From Betaproteobacteria bacterium RBG_16_58_11 (lineage in GTDB: Bacteria > Pseudomonadota > Gammaproteobacteria > Burkholderiales > Thiobacteraceae), in contig MEQN01000043.1 of the NCBI GenBank assembly GCA_001770235.1, forward strand, positions 6,149 through 13,172: 7,024 nucleotides of DNA, read 5' to 3'. Under the pieces are notes generated by a model, which was given only the letters and a program-made list of their open reading frames with translations, was not told the origin of the DNA and searched no databases. Every line of letters begins with the position of its first letter. Position 1 is the stretch's first letter. Shown piece by piece: positions 1 through 6,304 of the stretch. Position numbers and translations under genes: made by a program.

Positions 1-297
1 CACGCTGCTACTGAGAACGGCCTACTCTATGCAGACTCCAAGGGCATTCCTGCGAAAGCGATGACTAAGTACATAAAGAAAGCCAAGACACCTACAGCCA
101 ATCGTTTTGGCGTATCAAGAATGCACTACCGCGACATCTTCAGCTTTGGTGTCGATAACATTGTTCAGTATTGGACAGCCATGAACGCCGCCATTGAGGG
201 CAATGGCGATATCTCTATGCCAACATTACCTAACTGGAACTTGGATAAAGGAACAATTGACCCTACTGGAGAAGGCAATGCAACGCTTTGGGTTTAA
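1..297 (+). CDS. C-terminal part of an unrecognised protein (5' end outside the window)
   Basis: The reading frame is open from the first base and ends with TAA at 295-297, giving the last 98 residues of a longer protein. I do not recognise the family. The visible part is hydrophilic with no membrane segment. It has a basic stretch (TKYIKKAK, residues 21-28), an aromatic-rich middle (MHYRDIFSFGVDNIVQYW, about 41-58) and a tail rich in Asn, Gly and Asp that ends in LWV. Base composition is more AT-rich than in the housekeeping genes to the right, as expected for accessory DNA. The last 20 bases overlap the start of the small exported-protein gene at 278, so the two are almost certainly translated together. 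A secreted effector paired with a periplasmic immunity protein would fit this layout, but that is inference from gene order alone. An internal ATG at 61 exists, but the frame continues upstream of it, so I treat the gene as truncated by the window edge. Confidence 0.72.
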   Translation, partial: HAATENGLLYADSKGIPAKAMTKYIKKAKTPTANRFGVSRMHYRDIFSFGVDNIVQYWTAMNAAIEGNGDISMPTLPNWNLDKGTIDPTGEGNATLWV

Positions 298-721
298 AAC
301 GCTAATAGTATTTCTGGTTATTGTTGTTGGGGCAGGCACTTCGTGCGCGGGGAATCTTTATCGTGACGATGATATGGCCAGGCTTTCCACATTGGTTCGC
401 ACAACCATGAGTATCGTCAAGGGGGAATACTATGGAAAGACCATGCCATCTCAGATAAAAGAAGATGAGATTATTCAGATTGTTCGCACTCAGAACAGTC
501 GGCACTTCAAAGAACTTGAGCAGCTTGATGGCCAAATTGAACTAATGATCGTGTCGGATGGCACTTATATGGGCGCTATTATTTGGGATTCTGGAAACAA
601 TCGGAAGTTGATTCAAGACTTGCAATGCACCCTAAAACTTGATGATCCAACATACCAGCGAGAAGAGTTCGGCAACGAGTTCACGCTTGATTGGAAAATT
701 TGTTCAGACCAAGCGCAATAA
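278..721 (+). CDS. Small exported protein of unknown function (possible periplasmic immunity-type protein)
   Basis: This encodes 147 residues. The start at 278 is chosen because GGAG at 268-271 lies six bases before it and because the protein then begins with a clean signal peptide: MQRFGFK, a hydrophobic core LIVFLVIVVGAG (9-20), and a signal peptidase I site after Ser22-Cys23-Ala24. The same frame is open to an ATG at 194, but that start would bury the signal sequence 28 residues in and overlap the upstream gene by over 100 bases. The mature part is about 123 residues, acidic, with predicted mixed helix and strand. Cys117 and Cys142 could form a disulfide in the periplasm. Cys23 is not preceded by a good lipobox (Gly at -3), so a lipoprotein is less likely. 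The family is not recognised. The 20-base overlap with the preceding gene, the export signal and the AT-rich composition resemble effector/immunity modules. A plain accessory periplasmic protein is equally possible. Confidence 0.75.
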   Translation: MQRFGFKTLIVFLVIVVGAGTSCAGNLYRDDDMARLSTLVRTTMSIVKGEYYGKTMPSQIKEDEIIQIVRTQNSRHFKELEQLDGQIELMIVSDGTYMGAIIWDSGNNRKLIQDLQCTLKLDDPTYQREEFGNEFTLDWKICSDQAQ

Positions 722-732
722 CATGAGCGTAC

Positions 733-2091
733 TTAGTTTTTCGCCAGCTTAGGCTTCGCCAACGGTGGGCTCTTGGCGAAATAGCGTTTGATGCCGGAGA
801 CAATGGCCGCCGCCATTTTGTCTTGGTAGTCATCGTCGGTGAGGCGCGCTTCTTCTTCCGGGTTGGTGATGAAGGCCGTCTCCACCAGGATGGAAGGAAT
901 GTCCGGCGCTTTCAGCACGGCGAAGCCGGCTTGCTCCACGGCGGCTTTGTGCAATTTATTCAGGCCGCCCAATTCGCCCAGCACCGCTTTGCCCAAACGC
1001 ATGCTGTCGTTGATGGTGGCGGTTTGCGATAAGTCGAGCAGCGTCTGCTTGAGGTACTTGTCTTTCACGTCCAGATTCACGCCACCGATCAAGTCAGCCT
1101 CGTTTTCGCGCTTGGCCAGCCAGCGCGCGGCGGCGCTGGTCGCGCCGTTTTCCGACAAGGCGAATACCGAGGAGCCGCGCGCCTCCGGGTTGATGAAGGC
1201 GTCGGCGTGGATCGACACGAACAAGTCGGCCGAGACCTTGCGCGCCTTCACTACGCGGTGGCCCAGCGGAATGAAATAATCGCCGTCGCGCACCAGGAAG
1301 CCGCGCATATTCGGTTCTTCATCCAGTTTGGCCTTGACGCGTTTGGCAATGGATAAGGTGACATCTTTTTCGAACGTGCCGCGAGCGCCTTTCGCACCCG
1401 GATCTTCGCCTCCGTGGCCCGCATCCAGGGCGATGGTGACGATGCGCACTAAATCCAGCGGGTCTTTGCCCTTGGCTTTGCGCGGATTGACCGCTTTCTC
1501 TTCCTCCACCTTGGCGAGTTTCTCTTCCGGCTTGATCGAAGGCGCGGGGGCGGCTTTATCAGCCTTGGTCGGCGCACTCATGCCGGCGGCGGCATCCATC
1601 GCATTGCTGGTTTCCAAAAGTGCTAATAGCGGATCGACTGGCTTGGCGGGATAAATATCCAGCACCAAGCGGTGGCCATAGTCGCCAATGGGCTTGACGA
1701 TAAATGCGGCGGGCTTCACTTCGGTCTTGAGATCGAATACCAAGCGCACCACACCCGGTTTGAAGCGCCCGACGCGCACCACTTTGATGTAGGGGTCATC
1801 GGCGCCGATCTTGGCCGACAATTGCGACAGCGTGTTGCTCAGTTCGATGTTTTCCAGATCGAGCACGACACGCTCGGGGTTTTCTATCGTGAAATGTTTG
1901 AATCCGATTGGCTGCTTGGATTCGAGGGTGATGCGTGTGTAATCGGCGGCGGGCCAGACACGGGCGGCGGTTATTTTGATTGGCTCAGCGGCAAAGCTTG
2001 TGGAAATCGATATGGAAAAAAATGCGAGCGCCGCCACCATGCGGCCTAGCGCAGTTACTCGGTCATTCCTTTTTCCAAACACGCCAAACAT
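733..2091 (-). CDS. amiC: N-acetylmuramoyl-L-alanine amidase, AmiC type (AMIN + Amidase_3)
   Basis: Periplasmic zinc amidase that cuts the bond between N-acetylmuramic acid and the stem peptide L-alanine, used in splitting septal peptidoglycan during division. The 452 residues show a signal peptide (hydrophobic core about 19-31, cleavage after Ser32-Phe33-Ala34), an AMIN domain (about 37-146) for targeting to the septum or cell wall, a low-complexity linker rich in Ala, Lys, Pro and Glu (about 150-213), and an Amidase_3 catalytic domain (about 217-437). Zinc ligands are His226 (in DAGHGGEDPGA), Glu241 and His295 (in SIHAD). The catalytic Glu404 lies in the motif VETAFITN. The domain is complete. 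The ATG at 2091 has AGGT at 2097-2100 and GGAGG at 2102-2106 upstream and overlaps the tsaE end by 37 bases. An in-frame ATG at 2040 would start directly at the signal peptide and remove the overlap, so it is a real alternative. The twin-arginine motif of E. coli AmiC is absent, which suggests Sec export. Only 11 bases separate its stop from that of the convergent gene at 721. Confidence 0.93.
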   Translation of the reverse strand: MFGVFGKRNDRVTALGRMVAALAFFSISISTSFAAEPIKITAARVWPAADYTRITLESKQPIGFKHFTIENPERVVLDLENIELSNTLSQLSAKIGADDPYIKVVRVGRFKPGVVRLVFDLKTEVKPAAFIVKPIGDYGHRLVLDIYPAKPVDPLLALLETSNAMDAAAGMSAPTKADKAAPAPSIKPEEKLAKVEEEKAVNPRKAKGKDPLDLVRIVTIALDAGHGGEDPGAKGARGTFEKDVTLSIAKRVKAKLDEEPNMRGFLVRDGDYFIPLGHRVVKARKVSADLFVSIHADAFINPEARGSSVFALSENGATSAAARWLAKRENEADLIGGVNLDVKDKYLKQTLLDLSQTATINDSMRLGKAVLGELGGLNKLHKAAVEQAGFAVLKAPDIPSILVETAFITNPEEEARLTDDDYQDKMAAAIVSGIKRYFAKSPPLAKPKLAKN

Positions 2092-2525
2092 TTTTTACCT
2101 GCCTCCGTTTCTGCTTTGATTTGGAGACTTCGACCTTCATCCACTACCAACAACGCGATTCGCACATCTGGTGTGGGTAAAAATTCGCCGGCTTTTTCCG
2201 GCCATTCCACGAAGCACACCGTGTCCGGATTGAAGTGCTCGCGGAACCCTGCATCCACCCATTCGCGTGGATCGGCGAATCGATAAAAATCAAAGTGATA
2301 CAAGTATAAGCTCGAAACTGTATAAAGTTCAACCAGGGTATAGGTGGGGCTTTTCACATTGCCCGCATAACCCAGCCCGCGCAGCACGCCGCGCACCAGC
2401 GTGGTCTTTCCCGCGCCCAGCTCGCCATCCAGGTAAAGCGTCAGTCCCGGCGCCAGCGCTTGCGCAAGCTGCGCGCCAAACGCCAGCGTCGCGGCTTCAT
2501 CCGGCAGGAAGCGTGTCAATTGCAT
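2055..2525 (-). CDS. tsaE: tRNA threonylcarbamoyladenosine biosynthesis ATPase TsaE
   Basis: Cytoplasmic P-loop ATPase that works with TsaB and TsaD to transfer the threonylcarbamoyl group to A37 of tRNAs reading ANN codons (t6A). The 156-residue length is usual for the family. Walker A is GELGAGKT (34-41). The conserved family motifs SPTYTL (59-64) and HFDFYRF (77-83) follow, and FVEWPEK (105-111) is the Walker B-like segment. The C-terminal tail is Cys- and Lys-containing and poorly conserved. It is the first gene of a leftward pair with amiC. The start lies 14 bases from the divergent queG start. GGGG at about 2531-2534 on the minus strand is the only Shine-Dalgarno-like sequence. Placement beside amiC and opposite queG is common in betaproteobacteria. 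Confidence 0.95.
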   Translation of the reverse strand: MQLTRFLPDEAATLAFGAQLAQALAPGLTLYLDGELGAGKTTLVRGVLRGLGYAGNVKSPTYTLVELYTVSSLYLYHFDFYRFADPREWVDAGFREHFNPDTVCFVEWPEKAGEFLPTPDVRIALLVVDEGRSLQIKAETEAGKKCLACLEKGMTE

Positions 2526-2536
2526 GCCGCCCCGCT

Positions 2537-2553
2537 ATCATGCAGCGCATGAT
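2537..2553. promoter_or_regulatory. Dyad over the queG start codons, in the tsaE/queG divergent gap
   Basis: A perfect 7-bp inverted repeat with a 3-base spacer, ATCATGC-AGC-GCATGAT, covers both candidate queG start codons (2540 and 2549) and lies 12 bases upstream of the tsaE start. Its position between divergent genes suits an operator. It could equally be chance, or simply reflect two ATG codons around the Gln-Arg codons. No protein is proposed. Confidence 0.25.
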
Positions 2554-3613
2554 TCCTGAACCAGACCCGATCCAACTCGCGCTTCAAATTAAAGCGTGGG
2601 GAAAAGAACTCGGCTTTCAAGCTGTGGGAATCGCGGGCGTGGACATGCCGCAAGCGGAAGTGCGGCTGCTGGAATGGTTGGCGGCGGGTCGGCATGGCGA
2701 GATGGATTATATGGCAAGACATGGGACGAAACGTGCGCGCCCGGCGGAGCTGGTGCCCGGCACGCTGCGCGTCATCAGCGCCCGCATCGATTACCAGCCC
2801 CCCAAGGCGCGCGATAGCTGGGACGTACTCAACGACCCCACGCAAGCGTTCATCTCACGCTATGCCCTGGGCCGCGACTATCACAAGCTGATGCGCAACC
2901 GCCTGCAAAAATTGGCCGGCCGCATCACCCAAGCTATTGGCCCCTTCCAGCATCGCGCCTTCACCGACAGCGCGCCGGTGATGGAAGTGGAGCTGGCGCA
3001 GCTCGCCGGCCTGGGTTGGCGCGGCAAGCATACCTTGCTGTTGCAGCGCGAGCATGGCTCGTGGTTTTTTCTGGGCGAGCTCTATACTGACTTGGCGCTG
3101 CCGGTCGATGCGCACGCAGACAAGCATTGCGGCACCTGCCAAGCGTGTATCGATATTTGCCCCACGCGCGCCATCGTCGCGCCGTATCAAGTCGATGCGC
3201 GACGCTGCATTTCCTATCTCACCATCGAGCTCAAGGGCAGCATTCCCGTCGAACTACGGCCCCTCATGGGCAACCGCATCTACGGCTGCGACGATTGCCA
3301 GCTCGTCTGCCCGTGGAACAAATTTGCGCAGCCGACCCTCGAAGCGGATTTCCATCCGCGTCATGGTTTGGATAACGTAGCCTTGATCGATTTGTTTAAC
3401 TGGAGCGAAACCGAGTTCGACGCGCGCCTGGCAGGCAGCGCCATCCGCCGCATCGGGCATGAACAATGGCTGCGCAACATCGCCGTGGCGCTGGGCAATG
3501 CGCCGCCCTCATCCGGCATCATCCGTGCACTACAAACCAAGCGCGATCATCCGTCCAGCCTAGTGCGCGAGCATGTTGCGTGGGCGCTGGAGCGGCATGG
3601 GGTCGTGGGCTGA
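2540..3613 (+). CDS. queG: Epoxyqueuosine reductase QueG
   Basis: Cobalamin- and Fe-S-dependent enzyme that reduces epoxyqueuosine to queuosine at the wobble base (position 34) of tRNAs with GUN anticodons, the last step of queuosine synthesis. From the ATG at 2540 it has 357 residues, a normal length. The N-terminal cobalamin-binding region is followed by FTDSAPV, in which Asp143 matches the proposed catalytic acid of the family. A ferredoxin-like domain binds two [4Fe-4S] clusters: the series Cys197-x2-Cys200-x2-Cys203-x3-Cys207-Pro, and Cys223 with Cys250-x2-Cys253-x3-Cys257-Pro. A HEAT-like C-terminal region (about 295-357) contacts the tRNA. The frame is open back to 2267, but that part is antisense to tsaE and reads as unstructured Arg/Pro/Ala-rich sequence, so it is rejected. 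An ATG at 2549 is also possible. Neither start has a clear Shine-Dalgarno sequence, and the promoter must lie inside tsaE because only 14 bases separate the two genes. Confidence 0.95.
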   Translation: MQRMIPEPDPIQLALQIKAWGKELGFQAVGIAGVDMPQAEVRLLEWLAAGRHGEMDYMARHGTKRARPAELVPGTLRVISARIDYQPPKARDSWDVLNDPTQAFISRYALGRDYHKLMRNRLQKLAGRITQAIGPFQHRAFTDSAPVMEVELAQLAGLGWRGKHTLLLQREHGSWFFLGELYTDLALPVDAHADKHCGTCQACIDICPTRAIVAPYQVDARRCISYLTIELKGSIPVELRPLMGNRIYGCDDCQLVCPWNKFAQPTLEADFHPRHGLDNVALIDLFNWSETEFDARLAGSAIRRIGHEQWLRNIAVALGNAPPSSGIIRALQTKRDHPSSLVREHVAWALERHGVVG

Positions 3614-3628
3614 TATAATCGTCAATTC

Positions 3629-3782
3629 TTAGCCGCGAATTAACGCTAATTTTCGCAGATTGGGCCAAGGACACGTCATTTCGCTGTGTCGTTTCGGCAA
3701 ACGGTGTAAGCCTGAAAGACTTTAATAGCATCATCTGAATTAGCATTTTAATTTGCGAAAATTTGCGTTAATTCGCGGCTAA
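3629..3782. repeat. 154-bp palindromic element with 33-bp terminal inverted repeats (MITE-like), copy 1
   Basis: The arms at 3629-3661 and 3750-3782 are inverted repeats that match at 31 of 33 positions. They contain the 15-base core GCCGCGAATTAACGC (3632-3646, and inverted at 3765-3779). The 88 bases between them carry no reading frame of note. The sequence ATTC directly flanks both ends (3625-3628 and 3783-3786), which could be a 4-bp target duplication. The element fills nearly all of the gap between queG (ends 3613) and murI (starts 3800). The same core recurs in the repeat at 5474-5552. The terminal repeats, the lack of coding sequence and the possible duplication suit a non-autonomous transposable element. 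An RNA-level role, as a long hairpin between two genes, is an alternative. Confidence 0.85.
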
Positions 3783-3799
3783 ATTCCTTTACCCCTCTT

Positions 3800-4606
3800 A
3801 TGCAAATTGACCCTAACTCCCCCATTGGTGTTTTCGACTCCGGCGTCGGCGGCCTGACGGTGGTGCGCGCGCTCATGGAGCGGCTGCCATTTGAGAACAT
3901 TGTTTATTTCGGCGACACGGCGCGCGTGCCCTATGGCGTGAAATCGGTCGAAACCATTGCGCACTACACGACACAGATCGCTGAGTTTCTGTTGGCGAAA
4001 GAGGTCAAGCTGCTCATCATCGCGTGCAACACGATGGCGGCGGTGGCGGCGCAAGTCGTGCGCGACTTGTCGCCAGTGCCGGTGCTGGATGTAATTGATG
4101 CCGGCGCGTTCGGGGCGGCGCAGGCCACGCGCAACAAACAGATCGGCATCCTCGGCACGCCCACCACCATCAACAGCAACGCCTATGCGCAAGCGATTCA
4201 TCGCTTTGACCCCGAGATTCGCCTCTATTCCCAAGCCTGCCCCCTATTTGTGCCGCTGGTGGAAGAAGGCTGGCTCGACCATCCGGTGACACGCCTCACC
4301 GCGCAAGAATATTTGAAACCCGTGCTGGCGCAAGCGGTCGATACCCTGGTGCTGGGCTGCACGCATTACCCGCTGCTCACCCCGCTGTTGCAAGACGTGG
4401 CGGGGCCGAACGTGCGCCTGATCGACTCGGCGCAAGCCATGGCGGAACGCGCCGCCGTGCTGCTCAAAGAGCAGAAGTTGGGTAATCCGAGTCAGGGGGC
4501 GCCGCGTTATGAGTACTTCGTTACCGACGTGCCGGTGCGGTTTCAAACCATCGGTGAACGATTTTTAGGCCGCACCTTGGCGAATGTGCATGTCGTTAAA
4601 TGGTAA
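3800..4606 (+). CDS. murI: Glutamate racemase MurI
   Basis: Cofactor-independent racemase that interconverts L- and D-glutamate, supplying D-glutamate for the peptidoglycan stem peptide in the cytoplasm. The 268 residues match the family's usual length. The N-terminus has the family motif PIGVFDSGVGGLTV (8-21, with Asp13 and Ser14 at the active site), then FGDTARVPYG (37-46). The two catalytic cysteines are Cys76 in IACNT and Cys187 in GCTHYPLL, with His189 beside the second. The start at 3800 gives the normal N-terminus, but no Shine-Dalgarno sequence is visible (the bases before it read TTTACCCCTCTT), and the right arm of the palindromic element ends only 17 bases upstream. The promoter must be inside that element or upstream, possibly shared with queG. 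The M48 protease gene follows after 22 bases and is probably co-transcribed. Confidence 0.96.
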   Translation: MQIDPNSPIGVFDSGVGGLTVVRALMERLPFENIVYFGDTARVPYGVKSVETIAHYTTQIAEFLLAKEVKLLIIACNTMAAVAAQVVRDLSPVPVLDVIDAGAFGAAQATRNKQIGILGTPTTINSNAYAQAIHRFDPEIRLYSQACPLFVPLVEEGWLDHPVTRLTAQEYLKPVLAQAVDTLVLGCTHYPLLTPLLQDVAGPNVRLIDSAQAMAERAAVLLKEQKLGNPSQGAPRYEYFVTDVPVRFQTIGERFLGRTLANVHVVKW

Positions 4607-4628
4607 ACACTCTTGAGAGGCAAAGACC

Positions 4629-5468
4629 ATGACCCTATTCTCATCCGATTCCTTGAAGTTGTTCATCTTAGGTACATTGATTTCAAGCAGTCTGATCACC
4701 GCAGGCTGCCAAACCACTACTCAAGCGGGCGAAGTGGGCGTGCAGCGCAAGCAGTTCCTGCTGCTCTCATCGCAGCAAGCGGACGCCGGCGCGGCGCAGT
4801 TCTATGCACAAGAGATGCAAAAGTTTTCCTCTAAAGGCACGCTCAACGCCAACCCCCAACAAACGGCGCGCGTGCGCGAAATCGCCTCCCGGCTAATCAA
4901 CCAAGCGGGTGCATTTCGCCCCGATGTGCGCAATTGGAAATGGGAAGTGAATGTCATCAACAGCAAGGAACTCAACGCCTACTGTGCCGCCGGCGGCAAA
5001 ATCGCGGTGTACTCCGGCTTGATTGACTCGCTACACCTTACCGACGCTGAAATCGCCGCAGTGATGGGCCACGAAATCGCGCATGCGCTGCGTGAGCATA
5101 CGCGGGAAGCGATGTCAGAGGCTGTGGCGCAGCAGGTGGGCGTCTCGGTCCTTGCCTCGCTGGCCGGCCTCGGCCAAGGCGCGACGGATCTGCTCGCCGG
5201 CGCGACCCATGTGGCCGTCGGGTTACCCTTCTCGCGCCAGAAGGAGCGCGAAGCAGACGATATCGGCCTCGAACTCATGGCCCGCGCCGGGTATGACCCG
5301 CATAGCGCGCTCAGCGTATGGCGCAAAATGATGGCTAACGGTGGCGGCCGTCCGACGGAATTTCTCAGCACCCACCCCGACCCGGCAAACCGCATCCGGG
5401 ATATCGAAGCACATCTGCCGCGCGTGATGCCGCTGTACGAAGCCGCGAAAAAGACCCACAAGAAATAA
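4629..5468 (+). CDS. M48-family zinc metalloprotease, probable outer-membrane or periplasmic lipoprotein (LoiP/Oma1-like)
   Basis: Metallopeptidase of the M48 family, related to E. coli LoiP (YggG) and the protease domain of BepA, which take part in envelope protein quality control. The 279 residues start with an export signal ending in SLITAGC, so Cys27 is the likely lipidated residue, although Thr at -3 is less usual than Leu. The M48 domain spans about 75-265. It has the zinc motif HEIAH (His148, catalytic Glu149, His152), the third ligand Glu208 in the segment EREAD, and the family motif STHPDPANRI (247-256) with His249. No transmembrane helix follows the signal, and the C-terminus is short and Lys-rich, with no TPR domain, so it is not a full BepA. 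The start has GAGAGG at 4615-4620, eight bases upstream. It lies 22 bases after murI and just before the compact copy of the palindromic repeat. I give no symbol because several paralogous subfamilies share these motifs. Confidence 0.92.
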   Translation: MTLFSSDSLKLFILGTLISSSLITAGCQTTTQAGEVGVQRKQFLLLSSQQADAGAAQFYAQEMQKFSSKGTLNANPQQTARVREIASRLINQAGAFRPDVRNWKWEVNVINSKELNAYCAAGGKIAVYSGLIDSLHLTDAEIAAVMGHEIAHALREHTREAMSEAVAQQVGVSVLASLAGLGQGATDLLAGATHVAVGLPFSRQKEREADDIGLELMARAGYDPHSALSVWRKMMANGGGRPTEFLSTHPDPANRIRDIEAHLPRVMPLYEAAKKTHKK

Positions 5469-5473
5469 AACCT

Positions 5474-5552
5474 TTGCCGCGAATTAACGCAGATTTCCGC
5501 TAATTATTTTTTTGGATTTTAATTCGCGCAAATCTGCGTTAATTCGCGGCTA
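5474..5552. repeat. 79-bp palindromic repeat, copy 2 (short-loop form)
   Basis: The arms at 5474-5505 and 5521-5552 are inverted repeats matching at 29 of 32 positions around a 15-base AT-rich loop. The same 15-base core GCCGCGAATTAACGC as in copy 1 appears at 5476-5490 and inverted at 5536-5550. The element starts five bases after the M48 stop codon, so transcripts would fold into a strong hairpin that may protect or end the murI-M48 mRNA. It is not a standard intrinsic terminator because no T-run follows the stem on the plus strand. Compared with copy 1 it lacks the 88-base interior. Confidence 0.85.
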
Positions 5553-5565
5553 GTACCTGGACCTA

Positions 5566-5801
5566 TAAATTACGAAACATACTCCGCCGATGTAGGTTGG
5601 GTTAGGCGCGGTTCTTTGCGCCGTAACCCAACAAACCCAATCTTCACAAAAGCAGGCGCCTCCAGGCAACCCCGACGGGTAGGCAAAACACATCAACACC
5701 GGCGTTTAGAAGGATGATTAGGTTTTGTTGGGTTACGCGATAAAGCCGCTAACCCAACCTACATGAGCCCGCTGACTCCAAACAAAATGTTTCGTAATTT
5801 A
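5566..5801. repeat. Nested inverted-repeat element, 236 bp, with TAGGTTGGGTTA modules
   Basis: The outer arms are a perfect 15-bp inverted repeat (TAAATTACGAAACAT at 5566-5580, inverted at 5787-5801). Inside, a perfect 16-bp inverted repeat (ATGTAGGTTGGGTTAG at 5590-5605, inverted at 5749-5764) begins two related units of about 45 bases in opposite orientation (about 5590-5636 and 5720-5764). Each unit is itself a hairpin, since GTTGGGTTA in one half pairs with TAACCCAAC in the other. The central ~80 bases contain no gene. The TAGGTTGGG-type sequence is a familiar dispersed repeat in environmental proteobacteria and cyanobacteria (from memory, not checked). The nesting suggests a non-autonomous mobile element inserted in or flanked by an older repeat. 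Confidence 0.8.
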
Positions 5802-5842
5802 CGATTTGCAATACTATCCTTTCAGCATCCCAACTGCGCGCA

Positions 5843-5877
5843 CAAAAAAAGAGGCCGGGTGGGGTTACCCACCCGGC
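5843..5877 (-). terminator. Intrinsic terminator for leftward transcription
   Basis: A perfect 10-bp GC-rich stem (GCCGGGTGGG at 5854-5863 with CCCACCCGGC at 5868-5877) has a four-base loop, GTTA on the plus strand. On the minus strand the stem is followed after a few bases by a run of seven T (plus-strand A-run at 5844-5850), the standard layout of a rho-independent terminator. On the plus strand no T-run follows. No convincing gene lies upstream of it on the minus strand, so the transcript it ends is unknown. Confidence 0.7.
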
Positions 5878-6304
5878 AAACTCCGGATCATAGGAGAGAG
5901 TGTTCCCGATGCGCGATGCGAAGGCTCGCACCGCACTTGTATTGTTGCAATGCTTATGCCAATTTGGCTCGGTAGCGGATTACACAAAAGCCATCATCTC
6001 GCGCGCAGGACAGCGCATTGAAACCACACTGAATTTATCTTGGCGCCGGACTTGCCTCCCGGCGTTCGCTCCGCTCGGTAGCACGCTCCAGTGATGACGA
6101 AAATGGTGTATCCATGTGACGCGGCGCGGCAAGGGTTGCCGTATGAATCAACCTGGAGAAATCAGTTGGTCCACGAAAAACACGAAATGGGGTAAGCAGG
6201 TATTTCGCCGGTAAGGCAAAAGCTCGGAAAAAGGTTTCATGGCGGCCCGGATCAGGTCGAACCCGGCCAAGATAATGATGCAATTTGGGCGGACCCACAT
6301 AAAA
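5878..6304. other. Stretch without a convincing gene
   Basis: This part of the 1.25-kb gap holds only short, poorly supported reading frames on both strands. On the plus strand, AGGAGAGAG (5892-5900) precedes an ATG at 5909 that opens a 61-codon frame with a weakly hydrophobic N-terminus. On the minus strand, frames of 62 and 116 codons (6148-6336 and 6035-6385) run through the terminator at 6305-6326 and have low-complexity or Arg/Ser/Glu-rich ends. The text at about 6172-6187 (CCACGAAAAACACGAAA) resembles a simple repeat common between genes in environmental genomes. The most likely reading is decayed or repeat-derived DNA. Confidence 0.4.

Noticed and set aside
194..277. Earlier ATG at 194 for the small exported protein
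   Set aside because: The ATG at 278 has a well-spaced GGAG and puts the signal peptide at the N-terminus. The longer form would bury it.
755..780. Perfect 8-bp inverted repeat TTCGCCAA/TTGGCGAA near the amiC 3' end
   Set aside because: It lies in the coding sequence of the repeated C-terminal Leu-Ala-Lys residues, with no T-run after it, so it is not supported as a terminator.
823..2049. Long plus-strand frames opposite amiC
   Set aside because: They are shadows of a GC-rich gene with complete catalytic motifs on the other strand and show no recognisable family.
2267..2539. Upstream extension of the queG frame by 91 codons to an ATG at 2267
   Set aside because: It is antisense to tsaE, reads as Arg/Pro/Ala-rich sequence without family similarity, and would make QueG far longer than usual.
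5909..6094. 61-codon plus-strand frame with AGGAGAGAG upstream
   Set aside because: The hydrophobic N-terminus is weak with two Cys, the C-terminal half looks like translated repeat sequence, and the Shine-Dalgarno spacing is loose. Not strong enough to call a gene.
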